A DNA stretch of 64,000 nt, taken from NCBI GenBank assembly GCA_965224515.1, contig OZ245051.1, positions 1,550,001 to 1,614,000 of the forward strand. Direction: 5' to 3'. The DNA comes from Sedimenticola_A sp040506425. GTDB taxonomy: Bacteria; Pseudomonadota; Gammaproteobacteria; Chromatiales; Chromatiaceae. Below the pieces are notes generated by a model. It saw nothing but the letters and a program-made list of their open reading frames with translations, was not told where the DNA came from and ran no database searches. The first letter of the stretch is position 1. Every line of letters starts with the position of its first letter. Of this stretch, positions 44,009 to 53,420 are shown piece after piece. The translations under genes and the position numbers were made by a program.

Positions 44009-45280
44009 ATGCGTCATATTTATTCACTGTTTCTTCTGATACTGCTTCCTTTTTTTATAGTAAAGATATTATTGCGAGATACCAAATCCCCCAAACGCTT
44101 GGCGAACATAAAGGAGCGTTTGGGAGGCTTTAATGCTTTTGCTATTGATAGCAGTATATGGATTCATGCAGTTTCTGTTGGCGAGGTTCAAGCTGCACAG
44201 CCAATGGTAATTCAGTTACGAAAGACTTATCCAGATATCCCAATTGTCATCACCACAACTACATATACAGGTTCTGAAAGAGTCATCAAGCTCTTTGGAA
44301 ATTCTGTCCATCATGTGTATTTTCCGTATGACCTTCCGTTTGCAATTAAGGGGTTTATGAAGCGAGTAAAACCTCGATTACTAGTTATGATGGAGACAGA
44401 AATATGGCCAAATTTGCTGGAAATATGTGCAAGGAAAGGTATCCCAACAGTTCTCGCAAACGCTCGGTTATCCGAAAAATCTGCCTTGGGTTATTCTAGA
44501 TTGGGTAGTTTTACTCGCGAGACGTTTGGCAATATCAGTATCGTAGCCGCGCAGGCACCAGCAGATGCACAGCGTTTCTTGGGATTGGGTGTTCCATCAA
44601 ATCGTGTTCGTGTGACAGGAAGCATAAAATTTGACATAAGGATGCCAGCTACTCTTCATGAGCAGGCAGAGGTGTTGAGACGAGAGTGGGGAGAGCGACC
44701 TGTATGGGTGGCAGCAAGTACACATGAAGGGGAAGATGAGCAGATTTTAGCCGCACATGGAATTATTAGGCAGGGATTACCGGATGCTCTACTAGTTTTA
44801 GTGCCGAGGCATCCTGAGCGTTTTGAGCGTGTGGCAGAGCTTTGCTTGAAAAGACGGTTTAGCATCGCACGGCGCTCATTACGTCAAATTAGTGATACTC
44901 ACACCGACATATTTTTAGGGGATACCATGGGTGAGTTGACACTGTTTCTGGCTGCAGCAGATGTGGCATTTGTCGGTGGTAGTCTTGTCCCTACTGGGGG
45001 CCATAATGTTCTGGAGCCCGCTGCGCTGGGAGTGCCGGTTGTTTTTGGACCCCATATGTTCAATTTCTCCATAATAAGCAGTATGTTACTGTCTCATGAG
45101 GCAGCGGAACAAGTTGCAGACGAGGTTCAAATGGGCAGTATTGTTTCCAGGTGGTTGAGTGATGCCAGCGAACGTGCGCGTATAGGAGAAAACGGAAGGT
45201 CTGTAGTCGAGGCCAATCGAGGTGCGCTCGACAGGCTGATGACTATTATTGAAGAACAACTTCACTCTGGCCGAGATTAA
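44009..45280 (+). CDS. waaA: 3-deoxy-D-manno-octulosonic acid (Kdo) transferase
   Basis: 423 residues. A single N-terminal membrane helix precedes IWIHAVSVGEVQAAQPMV, ITTTTYTGSERV and MMETEIWPNLL, all WaaA/KdtA hallmarks. The donor side shows VGGSLVPTGGHNVLEPAALGVPVVFGPH. It adds one or more Kdo residues to lipid IVA, an essential step before the acyltransferase at 11294 acts. It has its own promoter region and converges on ugd. Confidence 0.96.
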   Translation: MRHIYSLFLLILLPFFIVKILLRDTKSPKRLANIKERLGGFNAFAIDSSIWIHAVSVGEVQAAQPMVIQLRKTYPDIPIVITTTTYTGSERVIKLFGNSVHHVYFPYDLPFAIKGFMKRVKPRLLVMMETEIWPNLLEICARKGIPTVLANARLSEKSALGYSRLGSFTRETFGNISIVAAQAPADAQRFLGLGVPSNRVRVTGSIKFDIRMPATLHEQAEVLRREWGERPVWVAASTHEGEDEQILAAHGIIRQGLPDALLVLVPRHPERFERVAELCLKRRFSIARRSLRQISDTHTDIFLGDTMGELTLFLAAADVAFVGGSLVPTGGHNVLEPAALGVPVVFGPHMFNFSIISSMLLSHEAAEQVADEVQMGSIVSRWLSDASERARIGENGRSVVEANRGALDRLMTIIEEQLHSGRD

Positions 45281-45308
45281 TAGCCAGTGGCAGCATACTT
45301 TAAGCGGA

Positions 45309-46658
45309 TCAGTTGATCTGCTTCCCCCGTCCAATACCCGTGTATTCGATGCCAAGTTTTTGCATCAGGAGGGGCTCGTACTGATTGCGCCCATCGATAA
45401 TCAGGGGCTGCTTCAGTTTTTCTTTTATTAGGTCGAAATCAGGATTGCGGAAGGGTTTCCATTCGGTGATCAGTACCAGTGCGTCAGCATTGTCCAGGGC
45501 ATCATACTGTTGTTCGGCAAAAGTTATCAGGCCCTCTTTAATCCATAAGGGGTCAAGTTCTGCCGCGGCTGTTTCAGTTGCCACCGGGTCGTAAGCCTGT
45601 ATTTTCGCGCCTGCCTCAATAAGGCTTTCGATAAGCACCAATGAGGGGGCTTCCCGCATGTCATCCGTACCCGGTTTGAAAGCGAGTCCCCACAGGGCGA
45701 AAGTCTTACCGGATAGATCCTTGCCGAAGTGGGCGGTGACTTTTTCAAAAAGACGCTGTTTCTGTCTTTTGTTGCGCGCTTCAACGGCATCAAGTACCAG
45801 CGGATCCAGGCCGGCTTGTTGCGCCATGCGCTGCAGTGCCTGAACATCTTTCGGAAAGCAGGAGCCGCCGTAGCCTGCACCAGGGTAGATGAATTGGTAG
45901 CCAATACGTTCGTCGGAACCGATGCCGATACGAACATTTTCCACATCGACATTGAAATGCTCACACAATCCGGCAATCTCGTTCATAAATGAGATCTTGG
46001 TGGCCAGCAGGGAGTTTGCCGCATATTTTGTCATTTCGGCATCCCGTATGCCCATTGACAGTACCCGGTCGTGAATACGGGTGAATGGCAGATAGAGGTC
46101 GTGCATGATTTGCCTGGCCTGAGCGCTGTCAGCCCCGATGACCACGCGGTCTGGGCGCATGAAGTCATCGATGGCGGCCCCTTCTTTCAGAAATTCAGGA
46201 TTACTGACAACGTCAAACACGACCGATGAGTTTCGTACATCCAGTTCAGCCTGTACCGTGGCATTCACCTTGTCGGCGGTTCCCACGGGTACGGTCGATT
46301 TATCGACGACGATGTTGTACTCCTGCTGCATGGTCTGCCCAAGCTCTTTGGCGACAGCCAGTACGTATTGGAGGTCTGCAGAGCCGTCCTCTCCAGGTGG
46401 GGTACCAACCGCTATGAAGTGAATAGTTGCATCAGCAGCAGCTTCAGCCAGGGATGTGGTGAACCTGAGGCGTCCGGCCCTGTAATTGGTACTGACCATA
46501 TCATCCAGGCCCGGCTCATAGATCGGGAGCTGACCCTGTTTCAGATTTTCAATTTTCTTTTTGTCAATATCGACACAGGTCACCGAATGCCCCATTTCGG
46601 CAAAGCAGGTGCCGGTGACCAGACCGACATAGCCGGTTCCGATTACACTGATTTTCAT
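45309..46658 (-). CDS. ugd: UDP-glucose 6-dehydrogenase
   Basis: 449 residues, the common bacterial length. ISVIGTGYVGLVTGTCFAEMG binds NAD; VDKSTVPVGTADKV, SNPEFLKEGAAIDDFM and GAGYGGSCFPKDVQAL (catalytic cysteine) are classic. It makes UDP-glucuronate for surface glycans. It is transcribed toward waaA, 28 bases away, apart from the main operon. Confidence 0.97.
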   Translation of the reverse strand: MKISVIGTGYVGLVTGTCFAEMGHSVTCVDIDKKKIENLKQGQLPIYEPGLDDMVSTNYRAGRLRFTTSLAEAAADATIHFIAVGTPPGEDGSADLQYVLAVAKELGQTMQQEYNIVVDKSTVPVGTADKVNATVQAELDVRNSSVVFDVVSNPEFLKEGAAIDDFMRPDRVVIGADSAQARQIMHDLYLPFTRIHDRVLSMGIRDAEMTKYAANSLLATKISFMNEIAGLCEHFNVDVENVRIGIGSDERIGYQFIYPGAGYGGSCFPKDVQALQRMAQQAGLDPLVLDAVEARNKRQKQRLFEKVTAHFGKDLSGKTFALWGLAFKPGTDDMREAPSLVLIESLIEAGAKIQAYDPVATETAAAELDPLWIKEGLITFAEQQYDALDNADALVLITEWKPFRNPDFDLIKEKLKQPLIIDGRNQYEPLLMQKLGIEYTGIGRGKQIN

Positions 46659-46740
46659 TGGTTTAGTTGCCTAGATTATTATCCCGGCCAGGTGAGCTGG
46701 CCTACCACGACTCAAACACGGAGTATCCGGTGTTTCTGGG

Positions 46741-47403
46741 TCAGAAGGTGAATTTTTCTGGCTGGGGAGCGTTGACCAGTGACGCCAACTCGGTTTCAAA
46801 CAGCACTTCAGTGCGCCAGGCATTTTCACTGATCCGGGTCACCAGGTTGGCTTCCATGGGGTCGTTGTCACCTGTAACAACAAACATTCGACCACCGATG
46901 CTCAACTGCTCTTTCAGGGAGTCGGCAGCTTGAGGCAGGGAGCCGGTGACGGCTATGACGTCAAATGGTGCGCCCTCAATACTCCCCTCGAGTCCGTCGC
47001 TGTTGCATAATTCGACGTTGGTAATGCCCTGTTCTTCCAGTCGGCTTCGGGCCTGCTCAAGCAGGCTCTCATAAATCTCCAGGCTGACCACGCTGGCTGC
47101 CAGTTTGGCGAGGCATGCGGTCAAAAAGCCGCTGCCCGTGCCGACTTCCAGGGCCTTGTCGCTTTCCTGAATGTCCAGTGCCTGCAGTAACCGTGCTTCG
47201 ATTTTCGGTGCCATCATCCTCTGGCCTTCGCCGATGGGAATCTCAGTATCGGTATATGCCAGATTTTTATACTCTTCGGGAGCAAAAGCGTCCCTCGGCA
47301 GTATCTCCAGTATGTCGATGACCCGCTCATCAACAACCTCCCATGGGCGGATTTGCTGCTGGACCATGTTGAAACGGGCTTTTTCGAGGCTTGATGCAAC
47401 CAT
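46741..47403 (-). CDS. pcm: Protein-L-isoaspartate O-methyltransferase-like protein
   Basis: 220 residues. MVQQQIRPWEVVDERVIDIL, FAPEEYKNLAYTDTEIPIGEGQRMMAPKIEARLLQAL and LEVGTGSGFLTACLAKLA match the PCMT family, here the longer gammaproteobacterial form often found near tolC. True PCMT repairs isoaspartyl residues. The substrate-binding Ser of typical Pcm (in PxSQP) is replaced by MMAP, so activity on isoaspartate is not certain. Transcribed away from the TPP riboswitch. Confidence 0.85.
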   Translation of the reverse strand: MVASSLEKARFNMVQQQIRPWEVVDERVIDILEILPRDAFAPEEYKNLAYTDTEIPIGEGQRMMAPKIEARLLQALDIQESDKALEVGTGSGFLTACLAKLAASVVSLEIYESLLEQARSRLEEQGITNVELCNSDGLEGSIEGAPFDVIAVTGSLPQAADSLKEQLSIGGRMFVVTGDNDPMEANLVTRISENAWRTEVLFETELASLVNAPQPEKFTF

Positions 47404-47593
47404 TTTTTATTACCTGGATCATTGAAATCTGACTATGAAAACAGCGGATTAGCGTACGCAGTTTGGGGCTTTCAGGCAAGTCTTCTGTGTATATGGAGGG
47501 ATAAAATTCACCCGGGTGGTAAGAAATCTTTATGGTTGATTTACCTGACTAATTTGGTTAGTTTTAGCCCATTCCCAAGACGCCAGTGCGTCT

Positions 47594-47671
47594 GCGAGCT
47601 AGGGGTGCCCGTAACGGGCTGAGAAACACCCTTTGCACCTGATCCGGTTAATGCCGGCGGAGGAAAGCTGC
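47594..47671 (+). promoter_or_regulatory. TPP (thiamine pyrophosphate) riboswitch
   Basis: The THI-box is seen in full: GCGAGCT then AGGGGTGCCC, GGGCTGAGA, ACCCTTTGCACCTGAT, CCGGTTAATGCCGGCGGAGG and the closing AGCTGC. P1 pairs GCGAGCT (47594-47600) with AGCTGC (47666-47671), with one bulge. It lies just upstream of thiC, its usual target. Ligand binding reduces thiC expression. Confidence 0.97.
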
Positions 47672-47706
47672 GGGAGCCGTAACTCTATGGCTTTCCTGCC
47701 TTTTTT
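47661..47706 (+). terminator. Riboswitch-controlled terminator ahead of thiC
   Basis: AGGAAAGC (47661-47668) pairs with GCTTTCCT (47690-47697), followed three bases later by TTTTTT (47701-47706). The left arm shares AGC with the 3' strand of the riboswitch P1, so the two folds cannot coexist fully. This suggests control at least partly at transcription; how the switch favours termination when TPP is bound would need an anti-fold not evident here. Confidence 0.5.
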
Positions 47707-47730
47707 CTCCCCGTTTAGAGGAACCTAGGC

Positions 47731-49623
47731 ATGAGCGCCATCCCAGAAGAGTTTATCAATCAAACCACACGCCTCTCGGAAGAGGTTACCCAGCCCTTTC
47801 CCAACTCCCGCAAGATACACATAGAAGGCTCCCGACCTGATATCCGTGTGCCCATGCGTGAGATCGAGCAGTCGCCGACCCTGATCAATGACGGGAATGA
47901 AGAGAATCCGCCTATTGTTGTCTATGACACATCCGGCCCCTTCTCTGATCCGGCTGTGGAGGTTGATCTGCTGAAGGGCATGCCGGATGTGCGTAGCACC
48001 TGGATCGAAGAGCGCGAGGATACTGAATTGCTGGAGGGTCCATCTTCCGATTATGGAACCCAGCGCCAGGGTGATCCGGAACTGGCCCATCTGCGCTTTG
48101 AACACATTCATCGTCCGCGCCGTGCAGCCAAGGGTAAAAATGTCACCCAGATGCACTACGCCCGCCAGGGGATAATCACTCCGGAAATGGAGTATGTGGC
48201 AATCCGTGAGAATTGCCGTCTCCAGGAACTGCGCCAGGACCCCCGCTACAGCAAACTGCTGCGTCAGCATCCGGGAGAGAGCTTCGGTGCCAATATTCCC
48301 GATGAGATCACCCCTGAATTCGTGCGCAGCGAGATAGCCGCCGGGCGGGCGATCATACCCGCCAACATCAATCACCCCGAAGTGGAGCCGATGATTATTG
48401 GCCGTAATTTCCGGGTCAAGATCAACACCAACATAGGCAACTCTGCGGTCACCTCATCCATAGCGGAAGAGGTTGAAAAAATGGCCTGGTCCGCTCGCTG
48501 GGGTGGTGACACCCTGATGGATCTCTCTACAGGAAAGAACATTCACGAGACCCGTGAGTGGATTCTGCGCAACGCTCCCATGCCCATCGGCACCGTACCC
48601 ATCTACCAGGCCCTGGAGAAGGTCAACGGCAAGTCTGAAGATCTGACCTGGGAGATCATGCGCGACACCCTGATCGAACAGGCGGAGCAGGGTGTGGACT
48701 ACTTCACCATTCACGCTGGTGTGTTGCTGCGCTATGTCCCACTCACTGCCGAGCGTGTAACCGGTATCGTCTCCCGTGGCGGCTCTATCCTGGCCAAGTG
48801 GTGCCTGGCGCACCACGAAGAGAACTTTCTCTATACCCATTTCGAAGAGATCTGCGAAATCATGAAGGCTTACGATGTGGCCTTCTCCCTTGGTGACGGC
48901 CTGCGTCCAGGCTCCCTGGCCGATGCCAATGACGCCGCCCAGTTCGGCGAGTTGGAAACCCTGGGTGAATTGACCAGGATTGCCTGGGAGCACGATGTGC
49001 AGGTAATGATCGAAGGTCCGGGTCATGTGCCCATGCAGATGATCAAGGAGAACATGGAGAAGGAGCTGGCAGACTGCTTCGAGGCCCCGTTCTACACCCT
49101 GGGTCCCATTGTCACCGATTTCGCTCCGGGCTATGACCACATTACCTCGGCCATCGGTGCAGCCCAGATTGGCTGGTACGGCACCTCCATGCTCTGCTAC
49201 GTGACACCCAAGGAGCATCTGGGGCTGCCCAACAAGGAAGATGTGCGCGAAGGCATTATCGCCTACAAGATTGCCGCCCAGGCATCGGACCTGGCCAAGG
49301 GTTTCCCTGGTGCCCAGTTGCGTGATAACGCCATGTCCAAGGCGCGTTTCGAATTCCGCTGGGAAGACCAGTTCAATATCGCTTTCGATCCCCAGCGCGC
49401 CCGGGAATATCACGATGAGACCATGCCGGCCCAAGCCCATAAAGTGGCCCATTTCTGCTCCATGTGCGGCCCCAACTTTTGCTCCATGAAGATCACCCAG
49501 GAAGTGCGTGACTATGCGGAAAAAAAGGGCATAGGTAATGTCACTGTGGCTGTTGAAGAGGGGCTCAAGGAGAAGGCTGAACAGTTCAAGAATGCGGGTG
49601 CGGAGATCTATAAAGAGGTCTGA
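47731..49623 (+). CDS. thiC: Phosphomethylpyrimidine synthase
   Basis: 630 residues, the expected length. This radical-SAM enzyme rearranges aminoimidazole ribotide to HMP-phosphate, the pyrimidine of thiamine. The C-terminal 4Fe-4S motif CSMCGPNFCSM (CX2CX4C) is intact, and central TIHAGVLLRY, SRGGSILAKWCLAHH and EGPGHVPMQ are conserved. AGAGGA lies before the ATG. It is regulated by the TPP riboswitch upstream and closed by a strong terminator. Confidence 0.98.
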   Translation: MSAIPEEFINQTTRLSEEVTQPFPNSRKIHIEGSRPDIRVPMREIEQSPTLINDGNEENPPIVVYDTSGPFSDPAVEVDLLKGMPDVRSTWIEEREDTELLEGPSSDYGTQRQGDPELAHLRFEHIHRPRRAAKGKNVTQMHYARQGIITPEMEYVAIRENCRLQELRQDPRYSKLLRQHPGESFGANIPDEITPEFVRSEIAAGRAIIPANINHPEVEPMIIGRNFRVKINTNIGNSAVTSSIAEEVEKMAWSARWGGDTLMDLSTGKNIHETREWILRNAPMPIGTVPIYQALEKVNGKSEDLTWEIMRDTLIEQAEQGVDYFTIHAGVLLRYVPLTAERVTGIVSRGGSILAKWCLAHHEENFLYTHFEEICEIMKAYDVAFSLGDGLRPGSLADANDAAQFGELETLGELTRIAWEHDVQVMIEGPGHVPMQMIKENMEKELADCFEAPFYTLGPIVTDFAPGYDHITSAIGAAQIGWYGTSMLCYVTPKEHLGLPNKEDVREGIIAYKIAAQASDLAKGFPGAQLRDNAMSKARFEFRWEDQFNIAFDPQRAREYHDETMPAQAHKVAHFCSMCGPNFCSMKITQEVRDYAEKKGIGNVTVAVEEGLKEKAEQFKNAGAEIYKEV

Positions 49624-49650
49624 TCTCTGCCTGCAGGGGCTCCTGTCCTG

Positions 49651-49690
49651 AAAAACCCGTGCGGCGCGTTTGTGCCCTGCGGGTTTTTTT
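49651..49690 (+). terminator. Rho-independent terminator after thiC
   Basis: AAAAACCCG (49651-49659) pairs with CGGGTTTTT (from 49680) and a run of seven T follows. It starts 28 bases after the thiC stop. The A-rich left flank makes it potentially bidirectional. Confidence 0.88.
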
Positions 49691-49772
49691 GTGTCGGTAG
49701 AAGCCCCTAATATGTATTAGGCTTAATTTATAGGGGGCTTGATTTTCTATAAAATCAGTAGATTTGGGTTGC

Positions 49773-51290
49773 ATGTTAAAGCTAATAAAAACAATGGATT
49801 GCGTCATGGTTAAGGGAGGGGCTTCCTGTGGGCTTTTTGCCCGGTTGGTCGGGGTGTGCCTATTGTTCCTCTCTCTGTCGGTATTCGCTGACATCCTCAC
49901 CCCCGAGGAGCGCCAATGGCTCGATACTGCGCCTGAAATCCGCTTTGCCCCTGCTCCCAACTACCCGCCAGTGGAGTTCTTTGATGAGAACAATATCTAC
50001 CGGGGGATTACCGCTGACTTTGTGCGCCATATGCGCGAAGTAGCCGGTATCAACCTTAAGGTTGTTCAGCTTCAGAGCTGGAACCAGGTCATAGAGAAGA
50101 GCAAAAAGCGCGAAGTGGATGTCTGGGGGGCGGCGGCACGGACGGAAGAGCGCGAGACCTACATGAATTTCACCGAGCCCTACATAAGGCTGCCGGCAGT
50201 CATTATCGTGCGCAGGGAGATCGCGGGTGAACTGACCATGCCTGATCTGGAAGGAAAGCGTCTGGTTACCATAAAAAACTACGCTTCCGAGCAGTACGTA
50301 CAAGAACACTATCCAAACCTTGAGCTGGTATCGGTGCCCGATATCGAGACCGGGCTGCGCATGGTCTCTTTCGGTCTGGCCGATGCCATTGTTGCGACCA
50401 ATGCCTCGGCGATCTACTACATCGAGAAGGAGGGGTTGACCAATCTGCGGGTGGCGGGAGAGTCGGGATTCGAGTGGCATCTGCGCTTTGCTGCCCGTAA
50501 CGACTGGCCGGAGCTGGTTGGCATTCTGCAAAAAGGGCTGGACAGTATCAGCGAAGAGAAGCAGCGCGAGATCTACAGGCGGTGGATCAGTCTCGGTGGT
50601 TCCCAATGGGCCTTTACCTGGGAGTTCGCAGCAAAACTGGTGGTGATTGTCGCTATAACACTGCTTGTAGGCATATTGCTGTGGAACCGGATGTTGCGCC
50701 AGCGGGTGGCCAGTCGGACCAGGGCATTGAACCAGGAACTCCGTGAGCGTGAAGTCCTGGAGTGTGAGCTGCGCCGACTTGCGACCACTGATGAACTGAC
50801 AGGTGCCTTCAACCGGCGGCGGATTCTTGAGCTTGCATCGGATGAACTGGTGCGTGCCCAGCGTTATGACTCTGATTTTTCCATGGCACTGTTGGATCTC
50901 GATTATTTCAAGAAGATCAACGATACCTATGGGCATCCCACGGGTGATCTGGTGTTGAAGTCCGTTGTTCGCAGCTGCAAGGAGCAGTTGCGGGATTGCG
51001 ATCTGCTGGGTCGTCTGGGCGGAGAAGAGTTTGTGATTCTACTGCCCGAGACTGGCGAGCAGGATGCAGTGCTGGCCATAGACAGGGTGCGTCTGGCTGT
51101 GGAGGCAATGTCTGTTGTCACCGCTGACCAGAACCGAATCCAGCTGACTGTAAGCGCGGGATTTTCCAGTTACGACGGCAATACCGATGCCGTGGAGACG
51201 ATGTTGGGCTGTTGCGACAGAGCGCTCTACGAGGCCAAGGAGGGCGGCAGGAACAGGCTGGTGGTCTGTAACCTGGGGCATGAGGGATAG
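49773..51290 (+). CDS. Diguanylate cyclase with periplasmic solute-binding sensor
   Basis: About 505 residues. A signal/anchor segment (LVGVCLLFLSLSVFA) leads to a periplasmic SBP_bac_3 domain (about residues 45-275: LTPEERQWLDTAPEIRFAP, VDVWGAAARTEER, GLADAIVATNASAIYYI). One helix (LVVIVAITLLVGILLW) follows, then GGDEF. The cyclase has DELTGAFNRR and RLGGEEFVILLP, so the A-site is intact, and the inhibitory RxxD (RDCD) is present. It probably makes c-di-GMP on sensing a small ligand. ATGs at 49773, 49794 and 49806 are possible starts; none has a good ribosome site. Confidence 0.92.
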   Translation: MLKLIKTMDCVMVKGGASCGLFARLVGVCLLFLSLSVFADILTPEERQWLDTAPEIRFAPAPNYPPVEFFDENNIYRGITADFVRHMREVAGINLKVVQLQSWNQVIEKSKKREVDVWGAAARTEERETYMNFTEPYIRLPAVIIVRREIAGELTMPDLEGKRLVTIKNYASEQYVQEHYPNLELVSVPDIETGLRMVSFGLADAIVATNASAIYYIEKEGLTNLRVAGESGFEWHLRFAARNDWPELVGILQKGLDSISEEKQREIYRRWISLGGSQWAFTWEFAAKLVVIVAITLLVGILLWNRMLRQRVASRTRALNQELREREVLECELRRLATTDELTGAFNRRRILELASDELVRAQRYDSDFSMALLDLDYFKKINDTYGHPTGDLVLKSVVRSCKEQLRDCDLLGRLGGEEFVILLPETGEQDAVLAIDRVRLAVEAMSVVTADQNRIQLTVSAGFSSYDGNTDAVETMLGCCDRALYEAKEGGRNRLVVCNLGHEG

Positions 51291-51305
51291 GCCTGCTGCC
51301 AGGGG

Positions 51306-52637
51306 TTATTCAGGCGTTTCATTGAGCATCTGCTCAATGAGTTCTATGACTTCCGGTGAGTCCCACTCAAGACCGCCAAAATAGGCATAACGAATCATTC
51401 CGCCCTGATCGATCAGGAATGTGGTTGGAAATGCCCTGATCTTCCACTCCTGAACCGTAGAGCCCTCCGGGTCAAGCAGGACCGGGAAGTCTGCAGGAAT
51501 CTTCTTTAAAAAGGCCTCTACGCGCTGGATGCTTTCGCCCACGTCCACGCTCAACACGGCTACATTCCGACCCTGCATCTTCTTCTTAAGCCGCCCAAGG
51601 GAGGGTATCTCCTTGACGCAGGGTGGACACCAGGTGGCCCAGAAGTTGAGCAGCACTACATTGCCCTTGTATCCATCAAGCCTGTACTGCTCATGTTTCA
51701 AGTCAGTAAGTGCTAACTCCGGTGGCGTGGGATTCCCTTTGAAGGGCTGCAGTTTGCCGCTGAAGGCGCTTGCATCCCACTCTTTTTGCCGAAGAGTGTC
51801 CGTTTTGACAGAAGGCGCTTTTATTGCCGGGTTCGATCCGGCAAGCAGGGGGGCGGCTGATGCAAGTATCTGTGGAAGCCTGCTGCTCTGCTCCAGCTCT
51901 TTTTCCGAGGCGTTGGGTCTCAAGTGAAAGCCGTCTGAAACATCCCGCATAACCCGGGTGAAGACATTGGCCCCGCCGTTGCGCAGATGTTCCAGCAACT
52001 CATCCAGGTACCAGCGCTTGGATGAATCCGCTGGTTGCAAAAGCAGGATGGGTTGATTGGTGAGATCTGCTACGGGAAGGTATTGAGGATCAGAGCCAGG
52101 GGTGGGGGCCTTGGCCATGAGGTTGGGGTGAAACAGGAACAGGCCGCCAAGGGGCCTACGGCCGGCAAACAGTTGTTGCCAGCGACGCACTGCCATCAAC
52201 GAGAGTGCCGCTCCGCGCCCGGTGCTCATAAGAAAAAGACGTCCGTTTTCCGGCTGACTGCGTTGAATCAGCTCTGCCACATCGTCGATGGGTATGTCAC
52301 GCAAGCTGTTGCGCCCGGGGGGCAGGAAGTAAGCCTCGTGCAGATTGGCCAGCCAGACATCAAAACCGTGAACCGTCAGGCCATCAGCCAGGGTCAGCTC
52401 GCGCACACCCCTAAAACCGAACTCCGAAGGCAACCAGAGTATGCGGTCTCCATCGCTGTGGAAGCGGGTGACCGGTATCTCATTGTCTGACTCAAGTGCA
52501 ATGGCGAACTCATCGCTGTCCGAGGCGAAGGAGGGTGCTGTCAGCATAGTCCAAATCAGGAGATGAGCCAGCTGGAGCAGGTAGAAAAGGAGCCCTTTTT
52601 TTTCTGGAGATGCCTGATTATGCATGGTTTTCTGCAT
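51306..52637 (-). CDS. Periplasmic fusion: alpha/beta-hydrolase-like domain plus TlpA/ResA thioredoxin
   Basis: 443 residues. A signal segment (LLIWTMLTAPSFA, about residues 26-38) is followed by a ~230-residue domain with hydrolase-like features: FDVWLANLHEAYFLPPG, LFLMSTGRGAALSLMAVRRW and PILLLQPADSS. The usual nucleophile GxSxG is GRGAA-like, without a serine, so hydrolysis is doubtful. The C-terminal TlpA domain has LLNFWATWCPPCVKEIPSL with the redox CPPC, and FPTTFLIDQGG. It likely reduces disulfides outside the membrane. Divergent from cysC. Confidence 0.87.
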   Translation of the reverse strand: MQKTMHNQASPEKKGLLFYLLQLAHLLIWTMLTAPSFASDSDEFAIALESDNEIPVTRFHSDGDRILWLPSEFGFRGVRELTLADGLTVHGFDVWLANLHEAYFLPPGRNSLRDIPIDDVAELIQRSQPENGRLFLMSTGRGAALSLMAVRRWQQLFAGRRPLGGLFLFHPNLMAKAPTPGSDPQYLPVADLTNQPILLLQPADSSKRWYLDELLEHLRNGGANVFTRVMRDVSDGFHLRPNASEKELEQSSRLPQILASAAPLLAGSNPAIKAPSVKTDTLRQKEWDASAFSGKLQPFKGNPTPPELALTDLKHEQYRLDGYKGNVVLLNFWATWCPPCVKEIPSLGRLKKKMQGRNVAVLSVDVGESIQRVEAFLKKIPADFPVLLDPEGSTVQEWKIRAFPTTFLIDQGGMIRYAYFGGLEWDSPEVIELIEQMLNETPE

Positions 52638-52713
52638 GCTGCTTTGTATTGGTGATTTCCCGGGAGTTTATCCGAAATGCATTCCCGTGAGTATTATTGA
52701 AAACCGCTATGCA

Positions 52714-52743
52714 TGGGCAATTTCCGAGCACTGGACATATAAT
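52714..52743 (+). promoter_or_regulatory. Predicted promoter of cysC
   Basis: A perfect TATAAT (52738-52743) and a partial -35 TGGGCA (52714-52719) are separated by 18 bases. The transcript would start near 52750, giving a leader of about 27 bases. It lies in the 139-base divergent region between the TlpA fusion and cysC. Confidence 0.45.
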
Positions 52744-52776
52744 GGCGTTTTGTCATACTAGGTATTGATAGAGGCT

Positions 52777-53409
52777 ATGGAAAGAACAGCTGAAAATGTC
52801 GTTTGGCATGAGCCCACGGTCACAAGGACACGCAGAGCAGAGAAAAATGGTCATAAGAGTGTGATTCTTTGGTTTACCGGGCTCTCCGGTGCGGGCAAGT
52901 CCACCATAGCCCATGCCGTAGAGGAGAGTCTCTACCAACTGGGGTGCGACACCTACGTACTTGATGGCGACAACGTTCGTCATGGCCTGTGCGGTGATCT
53001 TGGCTTTTCTGACCAGGACCGCAATGAGAACATTCGCCGGATCGGCGAGATGGCCAAGTTGTTCCTTGATGCGGGAGTCATCACGCTCTCCGCCTTCATC
53101 TCACCCTTCAGCGCCGATCGCCAGCGGGCGAGAGACCTGGTCGAGTCGGGGGACTTTCTCGAAATCTACTGTTATTGCCCCCTTGAGGTATGTGAGACAC
53201 GAGATCCCAAGGGCCTTTACAAAAAGGCCCGGGCAGGTCTTATCAAGGGCTATACGGGCATATCCTCACCCTATGAAGAACCCGGGAGTCCTGAGCTCAA
53301 GGTGGACACAAGTACCATGACTATCGACGAGTGCGTCTCTGCGGTAATCGGAATGCTCATGGAGCGGGGTGTGATAAGCGCTGATGTCGGGGCCCAGGCA
53401 ACCGGCTGA
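52777..53409 (+). CDS. cysC: Adenylylsulfate (APS) kinase
   Basis: 210 residues. The P-loop GLSGAGKST is at about residues 36-44; DGDNVRHGLCGDLGFSDQDRNENIRRIGE and FISPFSADRQRARDLV are typical of CysC. It phosphorylates APS to PAPS. No cysD, cysN or cysH is adjacent, so it may serve sulfate assimilation or sulfation of glycans; the context does not decide. The ATG at 52777 follows GAGG closely (two bases); a TTG at 52765 is in frame. Confidence 0.95.
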   Translation: MERTAENVVWHEPTVTRTRRAEKNGHKSVILWFTGLSGAGKSTIAHAVEESLYQLGCDTYVLDGDNVRHGLCGDLGFSDQDRNENIRRIGEMAKLFLDAGVITLSAFISPFSADRQRARDLVESGDFLEIYCYCPLEVCETRDPKGLYKKARAGLIKGYTGISSPYEEPGSPELKVDTSTMTIDECVSAVIGMLMERGVISADVGAQATG

Positions 53410-53420
53410 TTAAGCACATG

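Noticed and set aside
48454..49452. 332-codon open frame antisense to thiC
   Set aside because: Shadow of a highly conserved gene in the opposite frame; no motif.
51829..51845. T-loop-like GGGTTCGATCC, possible tRNA
   Set aside because: It lies inside the TlpA-fusion coding frame and no acceptor or anticodon arms surround it.
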